DNA of 64,000 nucleotides from Affinundibacterium fentianense (lineage in GTDB: Bacteria; Pseudomonadota; Gammaproteobacteria; Burkholderiales; Burkholderiaceae_D): assembly GCF_018139545.1 (NCBI RefSeq), contig NZ_JAGSPJ010000003.1, positions 248,001 to 312,000 on the forward strand, read 5' to 3'. The position numbers were made by a program, and so were the translations under genes. This document shows positions 1 to 10,400 of the stretch, piece by piece; positions within the stretch are counted from its first letter, which is position 1, and every line of letters starts with the position of its first letter. The notes beneath the pieces are model-generated. The model saw only the letters and a program-made list of their open reading frames with translations. It made no database searches and was not told where the DNA came from.

Positions 1-1384
1 TCAAATTGGTGGCAGGGTTGCTACGATCTAAGGCTCCCATTGAAAATTGCGTGATTTTCGAGAGTCCGCTCGTTGGTATCCAAGACGTTAATGCCATCGA
101 ATTGATACAGATGACAGTCAAGAGATAAACCAACGCTAGGGAAATGAATGCGAACAGCCATGGAACGCCAAAGAAATGATGGCTTGCCCAAACACCCAAT
201 AGACTAAAAATCGGGATTCCCCAGTAAGAGATCCAAAGCGGAACCTCGATGTGAGCTAGCACGTCGCGGTGTTGATCACTCGCTTCGTTGCGTTTGAGTA
301 GACGCGTGAGTCCTTTAAATATGTCAGGTTTGGCAAATAGGCTGATCAGCGCTGCGACAACCATGATGACGATGCCCCACCATAATGACCATTGATTGAG
401 AATTTCTATTCGTGAAAGCGGCACAAGTTTGCCATCGAGTCCCATCCTTGGTGCAATTTCGCCACGTTGTATCATCCAAGGCCCTAAGATCGCAAAATTG
501 AGTAGTGCGCCAATCAAACAACTTGTTGCGACCCGAATACCCATTAGCGCACCAACCCCAAGCATGGCCGCATCGAGGGTGAATCGTAAACCTAAAGTGC
601 GAAAGTCCACACCCAGTATTTTGGGTATCCACCAATCGAATTTGACTGCCGCTAGATAGTAATACGTGTCGAGTCGTTCTTTTAAGTACCAAGGTTCTGA
701 CCAACTGGCCCATTGATCCAGTCGCAAAATTTTGAACTGCAGAAGTTTCATCCAACCGTCGCTGAGCACGATTTGTAAGGCTGCAGTCCAAAGCCCGACT
801 TTGGCTAAGAGTTTAGCTTTAAAAATGCCGCTGGCTGCGTCACCGTTATACAGCGTGTCGAGGACGACGCCGCAAGCATTTCCTTCTGGGAATGGTAATT
901 GATCTTCATTGATGAAGCGACGTTTGAGAGGGAAGGCGAGAAGTACGCCTAGAATCGCGATAATGACCATCCAGATCAGCATGTGCCACCATTCTGGAAT
1001 ACGCTTGGTGATCATCATGTAGGCGGGGAGACATGCGACCAAAGGCATGGTCATATAGCCAGCCGATGTGGCGATGGATTGGGTGCAGTTGTTTTCTAAA
1101 ATCGTAAAATTTTTGGCGAGACCAAGGTTTTCAAAAGCTTTGAATAAGCCGAACGCTAAAATTACCGAGATTAAATTGACACCAATCGAAATACCTGTTT
1201 TTGCGCCAATGTACATGGCTGTTGAGGACAGGATGCCTCCCAGCAAAAAACCTGTGATGCCAGAGCGCCAACTTAATTGCGCCATATTGCCTTGATAGAT
1301 ATGGTCGAGCCACCATTGGTCTTTTTGTTGTCGCGACCAATGCTTCACCTGCTCCTCGTTGAGCTGCACAATTGCCACGGTCAT
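1..1384 (-). CDS. OPT-family oligopeptide/metal-chelate transporter, C-terminus cut by window edge
   Basis: The minus-strand frame starts at the ATG at 1384-1382 and stays open to the window edge, so about 461 codons are visible and the C-terminus is missing. The product is a polytopic inner-membrane protein. After a short soluble N-terminus (MTVAIVQLNEEQ) it has a glycine/serine-rich first membrane segment, a loop with LPFPEGNACG near residues 158-170, and many later hydrophobic segments. The FPEG-A loop and overall pattern are those of the OPT/YSL transporter family, which imports oligopeptides or metal chelates with protons. The substrate cannot be read from the sequence. The next gene on the same strand lies upstream (stop at 1488) with a 103-bp gap, so co-transcription is possible. 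The short ORFs on both strands in this stretch are shadows. Confidence 0.8.
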   Translation of the reverse strand, partial: MTVAIVQLNEEQVKHWSRQQKDQWWLDHIYQGNMAQLSWRSGITGFLLGGILSSTAMYIGAKTGISIGVNLISVILAFGLFKAFENLGLAKNFTILENNCTQSIATSAGYMTMPLVACLPAYMMITKRIPEWWHMLIWMVIIAILGVLLAFPLKRRFINEDQLPFPEGNACGVVLDTLYNGDAASGIFKAKLLAKVGLWTAALQIVLSDGWMKLLQFKILRLDQWASWSEPWYLKERLDTYYYLAAVKFDWWIPKILGVDFRTLGLRFTLDAAMLGVGALMGIRVATSCLIGALLNFAILGPWMIQRGEIAPRMGLDGKLVPLSRIEILNQWSLWWGIVIMVVAALISLFAKPDIFKGLTRLLKRNEASDQHRDVLAHIEVPLWISYWGIPIFSLLGVWASHHFFGVPWLFAFISLALVYLLTVICINSMALTSWIPTSGLSKITQFSMGALDRSNPATNL

Positions 1385-1487
1385 CCCCTAGATTTTTATT
1401 GTCTAGGAAGTATCAGTGGCACTTAATCCCTTGTCAAGAAAATGTCTGAATTGGAAACGATTCTCAGATGCTGCCGTGTCCTTAATC

Positions 1488-4400
1488 TCATTGAAATTGT
1501 TGTTTCAGTGCCGCATTGACTTGTTCAAGCACATCTTCCCAATCGGCGACTCGCGTTTGTCGGAACAGACGCACGCTAGGATACCAAGGACTATCATCGC
1601 GCTCTAGCATCCAGCGCCAGTCTGGGGTGCTTGCCAATAAAATCCAAGTGGGTTTGCCGAGTGCCGCGGCGAGATGCGCGACGCTCGTATCGACCGTTAT
1701 GATGAGATCCATTTGCTCACACAGAGCCGCTGTCTCTTCAAAATCATGCATTTGTTCGGGAAACCAGTGCAGTCTTGGCGTGTTTTCTAAGGTGACAAGA
1801 TCTTCAGGACGGACTTCTTTCTGTAAGCAAAAGTAATCGACATCCTCAGACAAATGCGGTACCAGACTTGCGAGTGGGAGACTACGTTGGCGATCATTGC
1901 TGTGCTGTGGATTGCCACTCCAAACCAAGCCGATTCTGTGCCGTACTTTTGTTCCTAATTGCGTCGCTAACAGGGATTGCCAACGTGTGCGCACCGTCGG
2001 TTCTACGGTCAAATAGTGTGGATTCGCGGGGATGGTTTGCAACGAGGTGTTCAACGCCAAAGGCAAGGACAGCAATGCGCAGTGATAATCAAATTCGGGG
2101 ATGACATCGCCAGTACTAATGACGCGGTCAATGCCTGATAGACGGTGCAAAAATCGCTTGAGTGGAGCTTGCGCCAAGAGAACCACTTTGGCCCCCCGAT
2201 TTGCGAGTACTTGCACGTAACGGCTAAATTGTATCGTGTCACCTAAGCCTTGTTCAGCATAAAGTAGTATGGTTTTACCTTGTAAGCTTTGCTGACCACT
2301 CCAAGCAGGCTGATCAAACCGTAAGCTACGCATATCCTCACGTTGCCAACGCGCTTCGTAGAGTGGCCATGCAGCTTGCAAATCGCCATTTAATAGCAAA
2401 GCGTTTGCCTTATTAAAACGCGCTGTGGTCAAATTCGGTGCAATGCTCAAGGCGCGATCATAATGCATCATTGCTTGTTCGAATTCTCGCAAGTCGACTA
2501 ATATGTTGGCGACATTCACCCAATTCTCGGCACTACTATTGTGTAGTTCTAATGCGCGTTGATAATCTGCTAGTGCTAATTTGAATTCGCCTTGGTCTCT
2601 GAAAGCTTGTGCGCGCAAAGTATACGCTTGCGCGCAACTAGGATCTTGCTGCAGGATCGCGTTGAGTTCGTGGATGACATCGGATGATAGGCGCAATTCG
2701 CGCGCGAATACGACACGGAGAAGACGCGCTTCAAGATTGTGCGGGTCGTGAGATAAAACTTGCTCAATCTGTTGTTTCCCAAGTTCCCATTGTTTGCTAC
2801 TACGGTAGCATTTAGCGAGATAAATCAAAGCTGGAAGATACGCTGGCTTTGCCGCGATGGCGCTTTGCAGTGTTGCGATTGCTTCGGTAGGTCGATTGAG
2901 CGCGAGTAAGACTTGTCCACGTTCCGCGAGGGCTTCGATATAGTCAGGTTTGTGTTGCAAGGCTAAATTCAGGCTATCTAAGGCTTCCGCAAAACGCCCT
3001 AAGGTCGATAGACTCTGTGCCTGACGCAGTCGTGCACTGACTAAATTTGCTTGGGATCGAAGAACGATGTCAAGACTTTGCAGCGCGGCCTCATGCTGGT
3101 TCATTTCAGCCAAACACAGTGCCCGATTCATATGCGCCCCGGCATGGTCTGGCTTTTGTTGCAGTGCCTGTTCAATCAGCGATAAAGCGGCCGCAAAATC
3201 ACCGATCTGGGATAGCAAATTCGCCAGTAAATTAAGGCATTCAAAATGCTGCGGCTGTGCAAGCAAAATCTGTTCGTACGCTGTTCGTGCTTGATCGAGA
3301 TGTCCGGCCTGATGTAAAGCCACGGCTTTTTTAAGCGCCAAATTAGTCGCCGTCGTCACTGCTTGCGCTGAGGCTTTTGCTGGCGCTTTTTCTGCGTGTT
3401 GTTGCTTAGCTGCTGGAAGTGGTGCAGCGAGCCCTAGCGCGGATTGTTGTAGCGCGGATAGATCTTGAGCGACCTGCGTCAATAGGGGTTGCCATTGGTA
3501 GTCAGCAGATTGACGATAAAGTTTAACGGATTCATACCATGGGCTATCTGATCGATCTAATAGCCAGCGCCAATCCGGTGTATGTGCGAGCAAAATCCAG
3601 GTCGTTTTGCCCATTGCTGCGCTGAGGTGCGCAACACTGGTATCGACTGAGATGACTAAATCCATACAAGCAATCAATGCGGCTGTATCGATGAAATCGC
3701 GTAGCTGTTCGCCGAAATGACGCAGCTTAGACTGTTGCGACATAGTCGTTGAATCATCCCCGCGTAATTCTTTTTGTAAACTGATGTACTCAAAACCATC
3801 GGGCAAAGATGCGATTAAATCGCACAATGGAAGACTGCGATTGTGATCATTTTTGTGAATTGGATTGCCGCTCCAGACGACGCCTATCCTAGGCTTTTGT
3901 TGGGGGCCAAGGCGTGTTTTCCAAGCTTGAACCAAAGCCGGCTTTGCATGGAGATAAGCTTGACTTAATGGGATAGTTTGCAAAGTCGTTTTGAACGCCA
4001 GGGGCAAGCTCAATAGTGGGCAATGTAGGTCAAACGGAGGCAATGGATTGCCATTGGCAACGATGTGATCAATCCACGGCAAATCTTTCAGAAGCCTGAC
4101 GACGGCATGTTGAACATCAAGAATCACCTTTGCGCCAGCCTGTTTCGCCAACAGTGCATAGCGGCAGAATTGTATGGTATCCCCGAGTCCTTGTTCGCTA
4201 TGCAGTAAGATGGTTTTTCCATGCAAGTCCGTCTCGCCTAGCCAGAGCGCTTGCGTGAATTGTCGCGGGGGCGTAGCCTCACGATGCCAGCGCCATTCAT
4301 AATTCTTCCAGCCGTTTTCATAGTCACCTACGAGACGCTGCATCATCGATAAATTGTAGTGCGCAAGCGGGTAGTCCGGCAAAATCGAGATCGCGCGCTG

Positions 4401-7400
4401 AAAGCTGGCGTCTGCCTTGGCAAACTCATGCATATCCATGTAGGTGTTGCCTAGGTTCGAATAGATCTCTGGAACATTGGGTTTGATTTGTAAGGCCGTT
4501 TCAAAATCGCGTATCGCCTGTGGGAAATTTCGCAATACTTTGTGCACGTTTCCGCGATTTGAAAATGCATCTGAAAAGTCTGGTTTCAGTTCAATTGCTC
4601 GGCTGTAAAATGCTATCGCTTCCTCGTAGCGCTTGAGTCCATTCAGTGCAATACCGCGTTCAGACAGGGCTTCTGGGAAGTTGGGGCGAAGCTTTAAAGT
4701 CAGATCAACGCATTCAAGCGCTTCTTCAAATCTGCCCAATTCGCGCAATATTCCTGCTTTTCTGAGATACGCATTCGCATAATCTGGCTTGAGGCGAATC
4801 GCAATATTGATGCTGTCTAATGCCTCGGTTAATTGTTTGCCCTCATGCAGACAAATTGCACGATTCAATTGGGTGTGCGGATGCTGGGGATTAATTGCAA
4901 CCGCGCGGCTGACCAACTCAATCGCTCGTTCGTGATGTTCTAACTGTGTACATAATCCAGCCAGCAAATTTAAGGCTTCAAAATGCTTGGGGTCGCGCGC
5001 GATGATTTCTTCGTAAATGGCACCAGCTTCGGCAAATTGTTGTGCTTGATGGAAGCGAATTGCCTGTTTTAAACGCGCCGCAGTGGCAGCGGGTGCAATG
5101 GCATTTTTATCTCGACCAGGTTTATCTCGACCAACTTGCGCCTTTTTCACCTGCTTCTCGGCCTTTGCAGGCAATTGGGGATAGTCAGAACGCAAATCGC
5201 TGGCAACTTTTTGTAAAACTGAATCCCACGTGCGGTCGTTTTGCTGGCGATATAAATGCATGCTCGCATACCAAGGACTATCGTCGCGATCGAGTTGCCA
5301 GCGCCAATCAGGATTGAACGGCAGTAATACCTTCGTTGGTATACCGATTGCGCCAGACAAATGGGCAACGCTGGTGTCGACCGAGATAATTTGATCCATA
5401 CAGACGCACAAGGCTGCGGTCTCGCTCAAATCCTGCAATTCATCGCCGAAGTGACGAATCAATGATTGCCCTTGAAATGCGGCCAAGTCCTCTGGGCGTA
5501 TTTCTTTTTGCAGGCTAATGTAATCGTATTCGGTCGGAAGTTGTTTCAATAGTTCTGTGAGACGAAGACTGCGATTATGATCGTTTTTATGGGCAGGATT
5601 GCCGCTCCAAACAAGACCGATGCGAGGTCGTGTCTTGATGCCGAGTTTGTTTTGCCAGAATTTTGATCGCTTCGTTGGCGCCTTTAAATAGGCATTTGGA
5701 TAGGGTATCGAATCCAGCGTGGTCTTGAATGCCAATGGCAAAGACAAGAGTGGATAGTGCAAATCAAAATGGGGTAAGGCCGTCCCCTTCGATATGACCT
5801 GCTTGATTCCTGGCAAATCTTGAAATAGGCTCACAAGAGAACTCGGTACTTCGAGTAGTATTTGAGCGCCTTGCTTCGCGAGCAAATGGATGTAACGGCT
5901 AAACTGAATCATATCGCCAAGGCCTTGTTCGCCATACAGTAATAGGATTTTTCCTTGTAAGGATTCCGTACCTGTCCATGCAGGCTGTGTGAATACTCTC
6001 GCCTGTGCCCCGGTTTTTTTCCAGCGTGATTCATGTAATTGCCAACCTAATTCGTAGTCACCAAGGAGGCGCAAGATGAACGAGCGGTTGTAGAGCGCAT
6101 CGGCGTGATCAGGCTGGATCAAAAGTACCTCGTCGATACATTGTAGGGCTTCGTCAAAGCGACGTAGATCTTGCAAGATCGCGCTTTTCCTTAACATCGC
6201 CGAAATCCTTTGCGGCGCGATCGTTAGGGATTGCGTAATCGTTGAAAGCGCTTCCTCCCATCGTCCTGCCTCATGTAAGCAGATCGCCTTTAGCAATAAA
6301 GTTGGTGCATGGTGCGGCTTTAGCAGGCACGCGCGCTCCAGAAAACTCAGTGCGACATCGAACTCGCGTTCTTCAGTCAACAAGCTAGCGATTAAGTTGA
6401 GTGCGTCAAATTGATTTGGCTCACTCTGCAAAATATCTTGGTAGCATGTCTTTGCCGCATCACGCTTACCTTGTTTTTGAAGATGTATTGCTTGTTGCAG
6501 ACGTTCTTGAACTGTTGAATTTGCTGTGCCTGTCTGATTTTGCCTCAGATCGCGCTGATCGCCCGAAGGATTCGCTGTTCCTAATGTCGATGCAAGGCTT
6601 TTAAAAACTTGTTGAAAAACTGGGGGCCAGGTGTGATCAATACTTTGACGGAATAGACTGACAGAGTCATACCATGGGCTATCGGTGCGCTCGAGTAACC
6701 AACGCCAGTCGGGTGTATAGGCGAGCAAAATAGAAGTTGGCCTGCCGAGTGCCGCACTCAAATGCGCGACGCTTGTATCGACGGTCACAACCGCATCGAC
6801 TAAACAACATAAGGCTGCGGTGTCAGCAAAGTCCTTGATATCGTCGCCCAAGAAAAGAATCTCAGAACGGTCGAGCGCAGCGCGATCCGATTCGCGAATT
6901 TCTTTCTGCAAACAGATATAGTCAAATTGTGGTGGAAGGTGAGGAATTAAATCCGCAAGTTGCGCGCTACGTCGCCTATCATTCTTATGTACTGTTCCGC
7001 CACTCCATACCAAGCCGATACGTGGCTTTTGCTTGGTGCCCATGCGACCTGACCAAGATTCGATTTTAGAAGGATTTGCTTTTAAATAAGGCTGCTTGCT
7101 TGGGAACTGATCTGGCAGGCTTTGTAAAGCAAACGGAATCGATAGCAAAGGACATTGGAAATCAAACTCTGGAAGCGGTTCGCCAACGACGACGAGTTGA
7201 TCGACCCCCTCAACATCTTGCAAGATTGACGCAAGTGGCGGTTGGACCTCAAGTATGACAAAAGCACCCAATGCTTTGACCATTTTTGCATAAGCACAAA
7301 ATTGGATGGTATCCCCAAGGCCTTGTTCAAAATGTAGCAATACGCGTTGACCGCGGATGGATTCTTTCCCAGTCCAACGTGGGTGCTCATGATGGCGTTG

Positions 7401-10400
7401 TTTTTGGTCATTGGTTTTCCAGCGCCATTCATATAATTCCCATGCTTCGGCAAATCGTCCTGCTTGCAACAACGCGATAGACTTATTCCAATAGGCTTGT
7501 GCATTGCTGGGTTTTAAAGTGATCGCGCGATCAAAGCTGGCGATGGAGGCGTCGATTCGTTTGAGTTCGCGCAAAATATTGCCACGATTCGAATAGGCCT
7601 CTGAAAAATCTGGATCGAGCTCTAACGCCCGGTTTACACTGGCTAGTGCCGCATCAAGTTGATTGGATTCACGCAAGGCGGTTGCACGATTTGAAAAAGC
7701 GCCAGCGTAGCCTGGTCTTAATCGAATTGCTTGATCAAAGCTAGTGAGTGCTTCCGGCAAGCGACGCAGTTCGGTCAGTGCGACGCCACGATTTGAATAG
7801 GCTTCAGGATAGTTCGCTTGAATCTGCAAGGCTTGATCAAAACTCGCCAGTGCTGCGTCAAATTCTTTATTGTCGAGTTGGCTAATGCCTCGGTTTAATA
7901 GCACATCCGGTTTGTTGGGAACAAGACGCAATGCTTGATTGTAGCTAGCAATTGCCTCTGGAAATCTTCTTAAATTTCGCAAGGTGATACCGCGATTCGC
8001 ATAGGCATCCGCGAAATTGCTTTGCAAAGCAATCGCACGGTCAAAACTGGCGAGTGCAGCAGTGAATTGCTGGAGCTTATCGAGTGCGATGCCACGGTTC
8101 GAATACGCGACAGCGTGCTCAGGATGGATGCTAATTGCATGATCGAGTAACTTCACTGCAAGGGGATAATCTTGTTTTTGCGCTGCGATTGTTCCGAGTA
8201 AAGTGAGGGATTCGACATGGCGTGGATTTTCGCACAGGATCGCTTCATAGATCTGCTTCGCGCGCTCAAGCTGTCCAGCTTGATGAAGTTGAAGTGCCGT
8301 GTCGAATTGTTTTTTGAGTTGAGCTTGATGCATACTTAAATCATTAGGCGATGGGGGCTTCATAGGCGTCATATCGTGTGCAAGTTGCTGCTGCAGCTGT
8401 TGCAAGCAAGACGTCCATTGATTGAATTCTGTCTGTCGAAACAAGCGAAGACTCGGATACCAAGGGCTCGTTGCGCCATTCTGCAGCCAACGCCAGTCCG
8501 GCACAAAAGGAAGCAGAACATAGCAAGGCTTACCGATCGCGCCAGCGAGGTGGGCGACACTGGTATCAACGCTGACAATCAGATCCATATACGAACAGAG
8601 TGCCGCCGTGTCGGCAAAATCGTGGAGCTGCTCGGTGAAATGGAGAATCTCAGGATGATCGTCAAGGCAGCTGCGGTCCTCTGCACGTATGTCTTTTTGC
8701 AAGAGAACGATGCGAACATGATCGCTTTGTAGCGGCAAGTAAGGCAGCAAATCACGTAAGGCAATACTGCGATGCCCATCGTTTTGATGTTGCGCATTGC
8801 CACTGCAGACTAGTCCAATCCAGCGGGTGTTGGGCGCGCTATTTAACTTGCGCTGAAGTTGCTGGAGCCGATCACGCCAGATTTCGCGTAATGCAGGGTC
8901 TGGGCTTAAATAGTTGACCTCTGCTGGAATAGTCGATAAACGCGTACCGAATAATCGAGGTAAGGACAACAAGGCGCAATACAGAGCATAGTCGGGGCGT
9001 ACTTCGCCTGGTTTGAGCAAATGAATGGTGTCACCACACCCTTTGAGGGTTTGCAATAAGCGATGCAAATTGGCGGGCGCTTCAAAAATAACTTTTGCAC
9101 CGCGTTCGACCAATAGTGGCAAGTAACGACAAAATTGTAGACTGTCTCCCAAACCTTGCTCGGCATAGACAAGAAAGATTTGGCCGGTCAGTGATTCTTC
9201 GCCGTCCCAAGCTCGCGCATGCGGCAGCGCTTGAAATTGTGGCTGGCTCGGTGGCAATTGCTGGAGACGTGACTCATAGAGATCCCAAGCTGGCGCAAAA
9301 TCACCTTGAAGTAAATAGGCGATACCAAGATTGAGTTTTGCCAATTCAAAATGTGGGGCTATGGTGATGCACGCTTGATAATCGCGGATTGCCGCATCGA
9401 GCTGCCCAAGTTCCTTATAGGCTATGGCGCGATTGTAATGGGCTAGTGCATAAGCATTTTGGCGTGCAATAGCAGAGTCTAGGTCAAGGATCGCCTCATT
9501 GAACTGATTTAAACTCATACGAGCCGTCGCTCGGTTGAGATAAGCCTCGGCTTGTCCATCATCCAGACTAATGGATGTGGTCAAATGGTCGATTGCTCGT
9601 ACCAGATCGCCGGCTTGCTGCAATGCGGTCCCTAAATTAAACTGCGATTTAGCGTCCTTAGGCGCCAGTTCGCAGGCCTCGTAAAAGCAGTGAATCGCTG
9701 CCGCAAAATCGTGCTGTGCAAGCTTCACTGCACCTTGTCCATTGATCGCATTGAGTCGATCGAGGGGATCGGACGCCAGCGCGTAACAAATGTCAAAATC
9801 CTCAGACGATAGTGCGAATTGTCCCATGCTCAAGTAAGCATGTGCACGATTGTGGCGTGCTGCGAGATAGTGTGTATTGTGCTCAATCGCCTGCGAGTAA
9901 GATGCAATCGCTGCTTCGATCTGGCCAACTTTTTGCAGTACATTGCCCAGATTAAAGTGAGCTGGCTCGTCATCTGGATGGTGCGTCACCAATGTTTGGT
10001 AATGCATTAAAGCTTCATTCGTCTTTCCTAAGGCATTGTAGGCCACGGCGAGTTGAAACAAGGCATCGCGATGAGCGGGATCACGCGACAGTAATACTTG
10101 AAAATGTTCGATGGCTTGCAGGTAGTCTTGTTCTTGCATGCCTATCATGCCAAGTAGGTAGCGCGCGTTTGCCGCGACTTGATCGGTTTCGCTCTTAGTC
10201 GTAGGCGGCGCGTTGAGTAGCGTCTGATAGAGCAAGCGGGCTTCTGCTAATTGACCCGATTGATGTAACTGTTTTGCCTGCGCAAAGACTGTCGTCGCTG
10301 AGGACAGTTTAGCGCTGCTGAGATTGGCAGGCGGAGTTGGAAAAAACTCGCTGATGAGTGCAGATGCGACAGACTTGAATACCGTGCTCCAGTCGTTGGC

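Noticed and set aside
324-1340. Short ORFs on both strands in the first 1.4 kb
   Set aside because: All overlap the OPT transporter frame, which runs open to the window edge and has convincing family motifs.
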